This document shows positions 36,237 to 44,194 of a DNA stretch of 64,000 bases, in pieces. The stretch comes from Flavobacterium aestivum (GTDB lineage: Bacteria > Bacteroidota > Bacteroidia > Flavobacteriales > Flavobacteriaceae). Within the stretch, counting starts at the first letter, position 1; every line of letters begins with the position of its first letter. The DNA is taken from the NCBI RefSeq assembly GCF_026870175.2, contig NZ_CP113977.2:2542001-2606000 (forward strand). The letters run 5' to 3'. The notes under the pieces are model-generated. The model had not been told where the DNA came from. It did no database searches and was given only the letters and a program-made list of their open reading frames with translations. The translations under genes were made by a program, and so were the position numbers.

Positions 36237-36244
36237 CAAAGATA
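36237..36244 (-). promoter_or_regulatory. -7 element of the second GlxA-type gene
   Basis: Reads TATCTTTG on the minus strand (consensus TAnnTTTG), 26 bases before the start codon. No clean TTG at 17-23 bases. On the plus strand CATCTTTG at 36313-36320 is a weaker candidate for the divergent VOC operon. Confidence 0.45.
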
Positions 36245-36352
36245 AATAGAGTTTGTCGTAAATCACTCTTTTGTTGTCGTTTTTATACATTCTTTCTTAC
36301 CAATTTCTGCTCCATCTTTGTAATATCAAATAACAATTAAAAATTTAAACAA

Positions 36353-36760
36353 ATGGCAACAAAAATTTTTATCAATCTGCCGGTAGCAGATTTAGAAAAA
36401 GCAAAGTCTTTTTACACAGCAATTGGATTTACAAACAATCCACAATTTACAGACGAAACAGCAGCCTGTATGGTTCTGACCGAAGAAATCTTTGTGATGC
36501 TATTAGAGCATTCCAAGTTTAAAGGGTTTACCCAAAGAGAAATCGGTAATACTTTCGAAACTGCTTCAGTAATCAACTGTTTATCGGTAGACAGTATTCA
36601 AGAAATGAATACAATGGTCGATAAAGCTCTAAATGCTGGAGCGAAAGAATCAGCAGAAGCAAAAGATTACGGCTTCATGCAACAAAGAAGCTTTGAAGAT
36701 TTAGACGGACATCTTTGGGAAGTTCTATACATGGACATGGCTAAATTTCCACAAAAATAA
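36353..36760 (+). CDS. VOC family (glyoxalase/bleomycin-resistance fold) protein
   Basis: 135 aa, one betaalphabetabetabeta repeat pair: IFINLPVADLEKAKSFYTAIGFTNNPQFTDETAACMVLTEEIFVMLLEH, then KDYGFMQQRSFEDLDGHLWEVLYMDMAKFP. The DxDGHxWEV motif is the second metal-side strand of VOC enzymes. Predicted 'extradiol dioxygenase-like/lactoylglutathione lyase-like' proteins of this type have no assigned substrate. First gene of a four-gene operon (11-, 19- and 5-base gaps). Confidence 0.88.
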   Translation: MATKIFINLPVADLEKAKSFYTAIGFTNNPQFTDETAACMVLTEEIFVMLLEHSKFKGFTQREIGNTFETASVINCLSVDSIQEMNTMVDKALNAGAKESAEAKDYGFMQQRSFEDLDGHLWEVLYMDMAKFPQK

Positions 36761-36770
36761 CACCATAACG

Positions 36771-37184
36771 ATGGCACAGCTCAATTCTTATTTAACATTC
36801 AACGGTAACTGTCGGGAAGCTATGACATTTTACAAAGCATGTCTGGGTGGCGAACTCGAATTGCAAACTATAGCCGATTCGCCACTGGCTAAAGACCTGC
36901 CACAGAAAATGAAAAAATGCATTTTACATGCTACGCTTAAAAGTGACAGTATTGTAATTATGGGATCGGATATGGCACCGGAAAACCTAATAAATGGCAA
37001 TACCGTTTCTATGATGCTGACTTTTAACAGTGAAGAAGAAATAAGAAAAGCATATACAGACTTATCCGTAGATGGCAATGCTACGCATCCTTTAGAAGTG
37101 ACCTTTTTTGGAGCTTTATTTGGAAATCTTACGGATAAGTTTGGCCATCAATGGATGTTCTATTACTCCTTAAAAAATAACTAA
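36771..37184 (+). CDS. VOC/PhnB-like family protein
   Basis: 137 aa: SYLTFNGNCREAMTFYKACLGGELELQTI, LHATLKSDSIVIMGSDM, EVTFFGALFGNLTDKFGHQWMFYY. Same PhnB-like branch as the gene at 19.4-19.9 kb and with the same end motif (F.G..FG..TDKFG..WM), so the two are paralogues. Function unproven. Second gene of the VOC-VOC-DoxX-DUF4287 operon. Confidence 0.88.
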   Translation: MAQLNSYLTFNGNCREAMTFYKACLGGELELQTIADSPLAKDLPQKMKKCILHATLKSDSIVIMGSDMAPENLINGNTVSMMLTFNSEEEIRKAYTDLSVDGNATHPLEVTFFGALFGNLTDKFGHQWMFYYSLKNN

Positions 37185-37202
37185 CCTATTAAAATAACTA
37201 TC

Positions 37203-37565
37203 ATGAAAAAAGATAAAATAATATTCTGGACCACAACAATCATCATTTTTATTATGGAAGGAATTATTCCTGCCTTGACCTCACAAACAGAACTTGCCAA
37301 ACAAGGCATTAGCCACATGCAATATCCAGTTTACTTTGGTAACGCATTAGTAGTATTTAAAGTGATTGGTGCGCTAACAGTAATCATTCCGCAAGCACCA
37401 AAATTTGCAAAAGAATGGGCATACACCGGTTTTGGCTTTGTATTTATATTTGCCAGTATCAGTCATTTTTCAGTAGACGGATTCGGATTTCAAGGGATAT
37501 TACCATTGATTTTCTTCGGAATATTAACGGTTTCCTATAAATTGTATCACAAACTAAACTCATAA
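37203..37565 (+). CDS. DoxX-like integral membrane protein
   Basis: 120 aa with four hydrophobic helices (about 8-25, 45-62, 70-88, 98-115). The VFKVIGALTVIIPQAPKFAKEWAYTGFGFVFIFA block is typical of DoxX_2-like proteins. The family is linked to thiosulfate:quinone oxidoreductase in archaea, but small bacterial members are of unknown function and often lie beside VOC genes, as here. Confidence 0.85.
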   Translation: MKKDKIIFWTTTIIIFIMEGIIPALTSQTELAKQGISHMQYPVYFGNALVVFKVIGALTVIIPQAPKFAKEWAYTGFGFVFIFASISHFSVDGFGFQGILPLIFFGILTVSYKLYHKLNS

Positions 37566-37569
37566 CATT

Positions 37570-37788
37570 ATGTCATTTCAAGCATATATAAACAATATTA
37601 AAGCAAAGACAGGAAATACACCTGAAGACTTTAAAATACTGGCAGAAAAGAAAGGATTTCTGAAAGACGGACAAATTATTGAAACTGTAAAAGCAACACA
37701 GGTAACCAATTGGCTCAAAGAAGAATTTGATTTAGGACACGGACACGCAATGGCGATTTATGCAGCACTCAAAGGCAAAACGGAATAA
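37570..37788 (+). CDS. DUF4287 domain-containing protein
   Basis: 72 aa, complete DUF4287 protein: SFQAYINNIKAKTGNTPEDFKILAEKKGF, then VTNWLKEEFDLGHGHAMAIYAALKG. Small helical protein of unknown function, frequently next to SRPBCC or VOC genes. Last gene of the operon; a perfect hairpin follows 27 bases on. Confidence 0.88.
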   Translation: MSFQAYINNIKAKTGNTPEDFKILAEKKGFLKDGQIIETVKATQVTNWLKEEFDLGHGHAMAIYAALKGKTE

Positions 37789-37814
37789 ACGAAAGATTAA
37801 GGCAAAACAACAAC

Positions 37815-37853
37815 TCATAAAAGGACTTTAGAAAAAAACTAAAGTCCTTTTAT
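37815..37853. terminator. Hairpin terminator of the VOC-DoxX operon
   Basis: CATAAAAGGACTTTAG pairs perfectly with CTAAAGTCCTTTTATG around a seven-A loop. Confidence 0.85.
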
Positions 37854-37916
37854 GTATTTGGCTTAGTACTAAAACAAGCTGATTCTAGCTGTAACTTTAA
37901 CTATTTGACAAAAACA

Positions 37917-38561
37917 TTAATTGTCAGGAATTACAATAGAAGTATAGAAACATGAAAGTTTCCAACCCAATGATTCATAAAGCAATTTACCTTCTTCTGT
38001 TGCAACTAGAAAATTTTGATGAATCCCTTTTGCTAAAGCTATTTTTTCAAGTTCTTTCATTAAAACTGTAGCAAGACCTTTTCTTTTATGATTAACATCC
38101 GTAGAAATTCTATCATAAATGGCTAAATCATCTACTAGAACGACTCTCCCAATGGCAGCCATATCACCATTATTTGCAATTATTTTTATGACGTAAGTTG
38201 AATCGTATTGTTCAAATTCTATTTTATATTGATCATTTAGATTCACTTTTTCCCCTATCATCCGTTGGGAATTAGTCATCATATAACCTTGAGGTTGAAT
38301 CACCCATCTTTGTGGTAATAAATTTTTGAGTGTATCTGGAGTGGCACAAACTTTTAGAAATACCCAAGGTTCAGTAATTGAATTTGCTAGTTCTATAAAA
38401 TCATCACTAGGATTTGGAAAAACATAACGAATCTTTTGTTTTTCATAGCCAACATCAACTTTAAAACCTGATTTAAACTTCGTGGGTAAAGGCAATTCAC
38501 GGGATAATGACCAACCTTTAAGCCATCTTTCGATAGTATCTTTTGAAATATTTTTTAGCAT
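37917..38561 (-). CDS. GNAT family N-acetyltransferase
   Basis: 214 aa. The acetyl-CoA pyrophosphate loop is visible late in the protein (NHKRKGLATVLMKELEKIALAKG, an R/Q-x-x-G-x-G/A motif), preceded by the central strand IGRVVLVDDLAIYDRISTDV. The N-terminal ~90 residues (WLKGWSLSRELPLPTKFKSGFKVDVG) are an extra domain seen in a Bacteroidetes-type GNAT group. Substrate unknown. No operon partner. The 241-bp region that follows upstream shows no gene. Confidence 0.85.
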   Translation of the reverse strand: MLKNISKDTIERWLKGWSLSRELPLPTKFKSGFKVDVGYEKQKIRYVFPNPSDDFIELANSITEPWVFLKVCATPDTLKNLLPQRWVIQPQGYMMTNSQRMIGEKVNLNDQYKIEFEQYDSTYVIKIIANNGDMAAIGRVVLVDDLAIYDRISTDVNHKRKGLATVLMKELEKIALAKGIHQNFLVATEEGKLLYESLGWKLSCFYTSIVIPDN

Positions 38562-38802
38562 TCAAAATGAAATAAAAGTTACATGCAAAAATAAATAAAC
38601 TATAGCTAAGAGACACTAAAGCTCAAGGCCATTTTTGTAGTACGTTTCTACTGTCAGCATTTTTTTATATCTTTCCTCATCAAAAAAAGAGTAGGTTTTT
38701 TGTTCTATAAATTGTCCCACAGCAGGAGATTGAGAGTCATTGTTAGGTAATATTTAGGAAGAAAAAAAACAATGCTAATAATTAATAAATAGTTTAAAAC
38801 AA

Positions 38803-39510
38803 GTGATCCAAAACGAAATTGATTTAGTAAACATCTTAAATTTTAAAGACCAAATGGTAGAAATACCAAGCGGTAAAATTGAAATGAGAGATGATAGAAT
38901 AAAACAGAAATGGACTGTTGAAATAGAAGCATTTTTGCTTGCTAAATTTCCAGTTACACAAGAATTGTATTTTGACGTTACAAAAGAAGAACCTAGTACC
39001 TTTAAAGGTAATACACTTCCAGTTGAAACCATTACATGGAAAGAGGCTGTTAGTTTTTGTAATGCTTTATCTATTCAGTCTGGGCTAAATCCTTGTTATT
39101 TTATACACGAAGAAAACGAAGAAATTACATTTGATATAAAATCGAACGGATTCCGTTTGCCCACAGAAGCAGAGTGGGAATATGCTTGTAAAGCAGGAAC
39201 AAAGGAAATTAGATATGGAGAATTGAATAAAATCAGTTGGTACAAAGAGAACTCGGAAAAGAGAACACATGCGGTTGGACAAAAAGAGCCAAATGCTTGG
39301 GGACTTTATGATATGCTAGGTAACGTATGGGAATGGTGTTCGGATATATATGATGAAGCGGTTTATGGCTCCTATAGAATTTTTCGAGGTGGCGGTTGGT
39401 TTGACGAAGAGCGGGGCGTAATGGCAACTAACCGAAGAAGAAGTCATCCATTAAAATTCAAAATTGATGACCTTGGATTTAGAATTGCAAGAAACCTGAT
39501 CGAAAAATAG
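38803..39510 (+). CDS. FGE/SUMF1-fold protein lacking the catalytic cysteines
   Basis: 235 aa starting with GTG (an in-frame ATG at 38854 would start at the conserved MVEIPSGKI and is an alternative). Formylglycine-generating-enzyme fold: LAKFPVTQELYFDVTKEEPS, PVETITWKEAVSFCNALS, FRLPTEAEWEYACKAGT, NAWGLYDMLGNVWEWCSD, FRGGGWFDEE and DLGFRIARN. The C-terminal Cys pair that binds copper in true FGEs is absent: the stretch is RGVMATNRRRSHP. So it is unlikely to make formylglycine, and no sulfatase is nearby. It is followed after 23 bases by a BtrH-domain gene, probably cotranscribed. Confidence 0.85.
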   Translation: MIQNEIDLVNILNFKDQMVEIPSGKIEMRDDRIKQKWTVEIEAFLLAKFPVTQELYFDVTKEEPSTFKGNTLPVETITWKEAVSFCNALSIQSGLNPCYFIHEENEEITFDIKSNGFRLPTEAEWEYACKAGTKEIRYGELNKISWYKENSEKRTHAVGQKEPNAWGLYDMLGNVWEWCSDIYDEAVYGSYRIFRGGGWFDEERGVMATNRRRSHPLKFKIDDLGFRIARNLIEK

Positions 39511-39533
39511 TAAAACCACCAATATCTTGGATA

Positions 39534-40514
39534 ATGAAAATTGAGAATTTAAAACCATATAGCGGAGAACATTGCGAAACGACAGCGACAGGAACGTTGT
39601 TGAGGCAACTTGATATCGATCTTTCAGAACCCATGCTTTTTGGTTTGGGAGAAGGACTTGGATTTATCTTTTGGAATATGAAAACAATGGATTTTCCTTT
39701 TATTGGCGGACGGGTTAAGCCTGATCTTTTAACTGAAAACATTGCTAAAAATTTAAATCTTGAATTGACAGTAAAGGAAACAGCCTCAACCCCAAAAGCG
39801 TGGGACAATGTAAAAGAACTCATAGATAAAGGACAAGTAGTCGGATTAAAACTAGATTGTTTTTATTTAGAATATTTTTCAAAACCATTTCATTTTGCAG
39901 GGCATTATGCTGCGCTTTATGGTTATGACAACGAAAATGCTTTTTTGGTTGATACAAAGCAACAAGGCGGACAAGTGCAAACATCTTTGAAGAGTTTAGC
40001 ATTGGCAAGAGCCGAAAAAGGGCCAATGTCATCTAAAAATCTGTATTACACATTGCATACAACTAATAAAAGTTTTGACTTAAAAACGGCAATTGTAACA
40101 GCAATTAGGAATAATGCAACAGAATACATAAATCCGCCAATTACTAATATTGGCTACAAAGGAATTCTAAAAACAAGCACAGAAATAATCAAATGGTTTA
40201 AAACAAGTAAAAACATTGAGCATGAGTTCGGAACTAGTGCAATGCTTATGGAAAAGGCAGGAACAGGTGGAGCATTATTTAGAAACTTGTACAGAGATTT
40301 TCTAAAAGAAAGCTACGAATTATTAAAACTCGAAAAGCTTAAAACAGCACATGAAGCATTTGTAGAAATTGCAGCGCTTTGGACTTCGGTTTCAGGACTA
40401 TTTGATAAAGTAAGCCAAACCAAAGACATTAAATACATTCAGCAAGCATCGGATACTTTAAAAATAATATCTGAAAAAGAAAAAAAGACAATGGAATTAT
40501 TGTCCACAATATAA
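39534..40514 (+). CDS. BtrH N-terminal domain / DUF4872-type protein
   Basis: 326 aa. The N-terminal half is the papain-like BtrH domain, with Cys14 (GEHCETTATG), His124 (FAGHYAALYGYD) and Asp140 (FLVDTK) as the probable catalytic residues; the C-terminal half is the helical DUF4872 region (GTGGALFRNLYRDFLKES). BtrH transfers an acyl group from an ACP to an aminoglycoside in butirosin synthesis. A paralogue of the same layout (332 aa) sits inside the pigment cluster at 54.1 kb. This copy has no ACP beside it and instead follows the degenerate FGE-like gene. Substrate unknown. Confidence 0.85.
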   Translation: MKIENLKPYSGEHCETTATGTLLRQLDIDLSEPMLFGLGEGLGFIFWNMKTMDFPFIGGRVKPDLLTENIAKNLNLELTVKETASTPKAWDNVKELIDKGQVVGLKLDCFYLEYFSKPFHFAGHYAALYGYDNENAFLVDTKQQGGQVQTSLKSLALARAEKGPMSSKNLYYTLHTTNKSFDLKTAIVTAIRNNATEYINPPITNIGYKGILKTSTEIIKWFKTSKNIEHEFGTSAMLMEKAGTGGALFRNLYRDFLKESYELLKLEKLKTAHEAFVEIAALWTSVSGLFDKVSQTKDIKYIQQASDTLKIISEKEKKTMELLSTI

Positions 40515-40717
40515 TGCATACTTAGACAAATTTAGACAATAGCCTTTAAATTCATACTTGGTATTAAGCTTGGTTTAATAGTCATAATCCAAAAGATAAA
40601 TCTTAACTTAGTTCTTTAAATAACTTGTAAAAGAGTAGTTTATGAATATTTGTTGTAGTTGAAACTCAGATTTTAATTCATAGAAATGAAATAAACATTA
40701 ACCAAAACCTTTGACAA

Positions 40718-41224
40718 ATGAATGCAGAAGAACTGAAAAGCATACAAAACCCGATTAAAGAAAAATATCGGGAACAACCTGAAGCAGCAATAATAACACT
40801 TAAGGCACAGGGTAAAGTTGGAGAAGGAATTTCCTGTAAGGTCGAGACAGGTAGGGCAATTACAGAGGCAGGACTTCATCCGGCAACAGGAGGAAACGGT
40901 ACACTTCTTTGTTCTGGGGATATGCTTCTTGAGGCATTGGTTGCTTGTGCAGGGGTAACACTTAGTGCAGTATCTACAGCGATTGGCATTGAAATTAAAG
41001 ATGCTATTGTAAAAGCAGAAGGTGATTTAGATTTCCGAGGAACTTTAGGAGTTTCAAAAGAGGCAGTTGTGGGATTTAAAGCTATTCGTCTTTCGTTTAT
41101 TTTAGATTGCGATGCAACTGATGAGCAAATACAAACACTTGCCAAACTAACCGAAAGATATTGTGTGGTTTACCAAACATTGGTAAAAGGAGTTCAAGTA
41201 GAAACCTCGTTCAATAGACAATAA
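40718..41224 (+). CDS. OsmC family peroxiredoxin-like protein
   Basis: 168 aa. The two redox Cys of OsmC/Ohr proteins are visible: one in EALVACAGVTLSAVSTA, on the long central helix, and one in TERYCVVYQTLVKGV. GDMLLEALVACAG matches the family core. Known role: reduction of organic hydroperoxides, or other thiol chemistry in the wider family. Single gene followed by a hairpin. The 203-bp spacer before it has no gene. Confidence 0.9.
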   Translation: MNAEELKSIQNPIKEKYREQPEAAIITLKAQGKVGEGISCKVETGRAITEAGLHPATGGNGTLLCSGDMLLEALVACAGVTLSAVSTAIGIEIKDAIVKAEGDLDFRGTLGVSKEAVVGFKAIRLSFILDCDATDEQIQTLAKLTERYCVVYQTLVKGVQVETSFNRQ

Positions 41225-41247
41225 TGATATAAGAAAATAATTTAAAA

Positions 41248-41280
41248 CAAAAAGAGAGGTTTTTTTATCCTCTCTTTTTG
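41248..41280. terminator. Bidirectional hairpin terminator
   Basis: CAAAAAGAGAGG pairs with CCTCTCTTTTTG, 9-base AT loop, between convergent OsmC (+) and DUF4494 (-) genes. Confidence 0.85.
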
Positions 41281-41317
41281 CTATTATTACTATGATATGC
41301 TGTATAATTTTTTACAA

Positions 41318-41878
41318 TTAAACAGTTTCGGCTACAATTTCTGGATCAAATTCCATATGGTCATATGTTTCTGTTGCCTGGTCAGTAGCAGGTTTAGAAG
41401 CTTTTAGGGCATTGAATTTTTCTAATTGTTCAGTTTCACCTTCTTCACCACTAAAATAAGGAAAAACATCCATAATCGGAGATTCTGAAATTGCAGGTAT
41501 GGTATATTCACCCATAGTGTTTTTCATTACTATAATTGTGTTGTCATAAGCTTCTCTTACATCATTGGCTTGTACTAACATGTACATATTGGACTTACGC
41601 TCTTTACCACTTTCTTCGTCATAAGCCAATAAAGAAACTTTAGATTTAAACCAACGGTCAGCATTTTCGAAAGGATGTATTTCTGCGTAATTAGCCACTT
41701 TTATATTTGTGATTTTAAACTCTTCACTGATATAGGCAGACATTTCTTCATTAATTCTACTTTCGGCTTCGGTATAAGATAAAGCATCTACCAAATAAGG
41801 TTCTGTTGTAACCTTTTGTCCACCAGTTTCGTCTGTCTTTCTATATTTTACTTTGCATTCGTACCAAATTGTGCTCAT
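41318..41878 (-). CDS. DUF4494 domain-containing protein
   Basis: 186 aa, the usual length. WYECKVKYRKTDETGGQKVTTEPYLVDALSYTEAESRI and ADRWFKSKVSLLAYDEESGKERKSNMYMLVQANDVREAYDN are the two family blocks (repeated beta-alpha units). Widespread in Bacteroidetes with no known function. Soluble, acidic tail. A minus-strand TATCTTTG (41901-41908) lies 23 bases upstream. Confidence 0.9.
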   Translation of the reverse strand: MSTIWYECKVKYRKTDETGGQKVTTEPYLVDALSYTEAESRINEEMSAYISEEFKITNIKVANYAEIHPFENADRWFKSKVSLLAYDEESGKERKSNMYMLVQANDVREAYDNTIIVMKNTMGEYTIPAISESPIMDVFPYFSGEEGETEQLEKFNALKASKPATDQATETYDHMEFDPEIVAETV

Positions 41879-41900
41879 CTATTTTTTTTTTTAAGGATGC

Positions 41901-41908
41901 CAAAGATA
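41901..41908 (-). promoter_or_regulatory. -7 element of the DUF4494 gene
   Basis: Reads TATCTTTG on the minus strand, 23 bases before the start. No clear TTG at the expected distance. Confidence 0.45.
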
Positions 41909-42128
41909 GATTTTAAAGGAAAAAGAAATGTACCATTCATAAAATAGATATTCACAATTTAGGAAGAGTGTTTAGAGTGCTTTTTTCGGATTGTTATGCT
42001 CTTGCGATATTCAGTTTGGTTTCAGGTAAATGAGTTAAATATGATCCGATTTCTTATAATAGAATGACAATTTAATGTAGTTTAAATCCATTATATTTAC
42101 TTTTTGAAGAATTAAAAAATGATTGATT

Positions 42129-42707
42129 ATGGCAATAGAAAATAAAAAGGAGTTATCATCAGAACAAAGTTCAGTACTACTTAAAACATTAAAAAATCGT
42201 TTTGAGAAAAATAAGAACCGTCACAAAGACCTTGAATGGGATAATGTGCAAGCAAAATTAGAAGTTAATTCAGGTAATAATGAAAAATTGTGGTCGCTCA
42301 ATGAAATGGAAAAAACTGGGGGAGAACCTGATGTTGTTGGCTATGATGAAAAGACAGATGAATATCTTTTTTATGATTGCTCAGCCGAAAGCCCTAAAGG
42401 ACGTAGAAGTCTTTGCTATGACCGTGAAGCATTAGATTCAAGAAAAGAGCATAAACCCGAAAATAGTGCTATAGATATGGCTGCAAGCATGGGTATTGAA
42501 CTTTTAACCGAAGAACAATATCGGGAGTTACAACAACTAGGTAATTTCGACATGAAAACATCGAACTGGGTGAAAACCCCTTCGGAGATTAGAAAACTTG
42601 GAGGAGCTATCTTTGTTGATTTTCGATACAACAATGTTTTTGTGTATCACAATGGTGCCTCATCTTATTATGCCGTTAGAGGATTTCGTGGAGTGTTGAG
42701 GGTTTAA
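42129..42707 (+). CDS. DUF4256 domain-containing protein
   Basis: 192 aa from the ATG at 42129, preferred to an in-frame TTG two codons earlier. Nearly the whole protein is DUF4256: LLKTLKNRFEKNKNRHKDLEWDNVQAKLE, MEKTGGEPDVVGYDEKTDEYLFYDCSAESPKGRRSLCYDREAL, MGIELLTEEQYRELQQLGNFDMKTSNWVKTP, and a final AVRGFRGVLRV. Function unknown; soluble and single-gene. Followed by a strong terminator. Confidence 0.9.
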   Translation: MAIENKKELSSEQSSVLLKTLKNRFEKNKNRHKDLEWDNVQAKLEVNSGNNEKLWSLNEMEKTGGEPDVVGYDEKTDEYLFYDCSAESPKGRRSLCYDREALDSRKEHKPENSAIDMAASMGIELLTEEQYRELQQLGNFDMKTSNWVKTPSEIRKLGGAIFVDFRYNNVFVYHNGASSYYAVRGFRGVLRV

Positions 42708-42732
42708 ATCTAGCAAGGACAATTGCATTAAT

Positions 42733-42767
42733 AAAAAAAGCAAAATCGATTAGATTTTGCTTTTTTT
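42733..42767. terminator. Bidirectional hairpin terminator
   Basis: AAAAAAAGCAAAATC pairs with GATTTTGCTTTTTTT, 5-base loop, between convergent DUF4256 (+) and an exported protein (-). Confidence 0.88.
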
Positions 42768-42784
42768 AAGGGATTTATAACTCA

Positions 42785-43216
42785 TTAGTATAACATTTGC
42801 ACCAATGGTGTTACTGCAGAAGCCGATTTTGGCAATAAAGAAGTAAGAGCTGTAAATTGGGTTGGGCTAATTATTTTTTTCATTTTGGTAGTAAAGGATT
42901 CTCTGTTTGTAGCCATTTTTGAATTATAAGCTGCTTTATCTGTTGCCATAGTTGGCAAAAGGTTTTTCTTTTTATTTAATGTTTCATTTACTAATGAATT
43001 AACAGCTGGTTTTTGAGCTTCGGTTAATTTTAATTTAGGAGATAATAGTCCCATTATTTGGTTTGAAATACTCGCTACATCAAATGAAGTTGCTGAGGCA
43101 GCAGCTGCTGTTTTGTTTACAGCGTTAGTTGCTTTTGTAATATCTCCCATGCTTTGAGCATTGGCAAATGAAATGGTTCCCAAGAGAACTGCTGTGATAA
43201 ATAGATTTTTTTTCAT
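42785..43216 (-). CDS. Small exported protein of unknown function
   Basis: 143 aa; signal peptide 1-20 (SFANAQ). The mature part is Ala/Thr/Lys-rich and mostly helical: KATNAVNKTAAAASATSFDVASISNQIMGLLSPKLKLTEAQKPAVNSLVNETLNKKKNLLP, then KMKKIISPTQFTALTSLLP. The 'LSPKLKLTEAQ...V......TPTQF' arrangement resembles Bacteroidetes periplasmic proteins of the Spy/DUF-type helical-hairpin kind, but the match is weak. The 326-bp region after it (to 43542) shows no gene, only the -7 box below. Confidence 0.65.
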   Translation of the reverse strand: MKKNLFITAVLLGTISFANAQSMGDITKATNAVNKTAAAASATSFDVASISNQIMGLLSPKLKLTEAQKPAVNSLVNETLNKKKNLLPTMATDKAAYNSKMATNRESFTTKMKKIISPTQFTALTSLLPKSASAVTPLVQMLY

Positions 43217-43495
43217 AGTTGTTTGTTTTAATGTGTTGTTTTATAGAAAGTTAAATATACGAAAAAATGTAAGTTTTTCGCGATTTTATTTTTTTTATGA
43301 TGATTATGTGATTGGTATAGAGTGGAGTACGGGCTTGTTTTGAGTTTTATTGTAATTATTATTAAAGAAAGAGATTGCAAGAAAATAGTAAGATGCTGAA
43401 TTTGACTTTGAATTAAACTGAACAGCAACGCATTAGGGGTTAAAAAAGTTGTAAGTATTTTGTGTTTAATAGCATAATTAACAAGTAATATTTTC

Positions 43496-43503
43496 TATAT
43501 TTG
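43496..43503 (+). promoter_or_regulatory. -7 element before the exported protein next to the pigment cluster
   Basis: TATATTTG matches TAnnTTTG, 39 bases before the ATG. The only upstream TTG is 33 bases away. Confidence 0.4.
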
Positions 43504-43542
43504 AAACCTGTAATTTTTAGATAATAATTAAAAAGCTAATAA

Positions 43543-44148
43543 ATGAAAAAAATTGTTTTTGCAGTATTGTTCGTAACCTCAGTTATGGCTGCACAAGATA
43601 TGAAAGTTGTAAAAGGAGATTTTGGATTCTTAAAGGATCAGAAAGAAGTTAATATTGTATTCGATTATTCGAAAATGACTCTTTTGAAAGAGAAATATCC
43701 TGAAAAAGAATACGTTGCTAACAGAACCAAAGAGTTAAATGAAAAGATGAAATCATCAGGTGATGTATGGAAAAAGAAATGGGATACAAGTAAGGAGCAA
43801 ATTTGGAATCCAAAATTTTTAGAATTAATGAATGTTGTTTATTCTAAAGATAATAAAGATGTAAATTTTCAAGAAGGATTGGCTGCTGCAAAATACACTT
43901 TAATTGTAGATGCAATATGGGTTTATCCGGGATGGGATGCTGGAATAATGAAGCAGGCTGCGAAAGTAACGACGCAATTAAAATTTGTTGAAACTAAAAA
44001 TAAAGCAAATGTTCTGTTGGAAATTTCGAGCGAAAATGCACCAGGAGATCAGTGGGGAAGTAATTTTAGCAATGAATCCAGAATAGGTGAGGGCTTTGCA
44101 AAGACTGCAAAATCTTTGGCAAAAATGCTCTTGAAAAAGGCTTACTAA
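43543..44148 (+). CDS. Exported protein of unknown function
   Basis: 201 aa with a signal peptide (residues 1-17, VMAAQ). The mature part has mixed charge and a clear pattern: VNIVFDYSKMTLLKEKYPEKEYVANRTKELNEKMKSSGDVWKKKWDTSKEQIWNPKFLELMNVV, then AAKYTLIVDAIWVYPGWDAGIMKQAAKVTTQLKFVE. The block from AKYTLIVDAIW to QLKFVE resembles periplasmic proteins that assemble a beta-sheet core; I recognise it as a recurring Bacteroidetes protein without assigned function. It sits just outside the pigment cluster, convergent to the flavoprotein. Confidence 0.6.
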   Translation: MKKIVFAVLFVTSVMAAQDMKVVKGDFGFLKDQKEVNIVFDYSKMTLLKEKYPEKEYVANRTKELNEKMKSSGDVWKKKWDTSKEQIWNPKFLELMNVVYSKDNKDVNFQEGLAAAKYTLIVDAIWVYPGWDAGIMKQAAKVTTQLKFVETKNKANVLLEISSENAPGDQWGSNFSNESRIGEGFAKTAKSLAKMLLKKAY

Positions 44149-44160
44149 ATAATTTTAAAA

Positions 44161-44194
44161 CAAAAAAAATCCTAGTTTAACTAGGATTTTTTTG
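44161..44194. terminator. Bidirectional terminator hairpin
   Basis: AAAAAAAATCCTAGTT pairs with AACTAGGATTTTTTT. It overlaps the stop codon of the minus-strand flavoprotein gene. Confidence 0.8.

Noticed and set aside
38803..39510. Formylglycine-generating enzyme for sulfatases
   Set aside because: The catalytic Cys pair is absent and no sulfatase is in the window.
39534..40514. Aminoglycoside (butirosin-like) biosynthesis
   Set aside because: Only the BtrH domain is shared; no aminoglycoside pathway gene is present.
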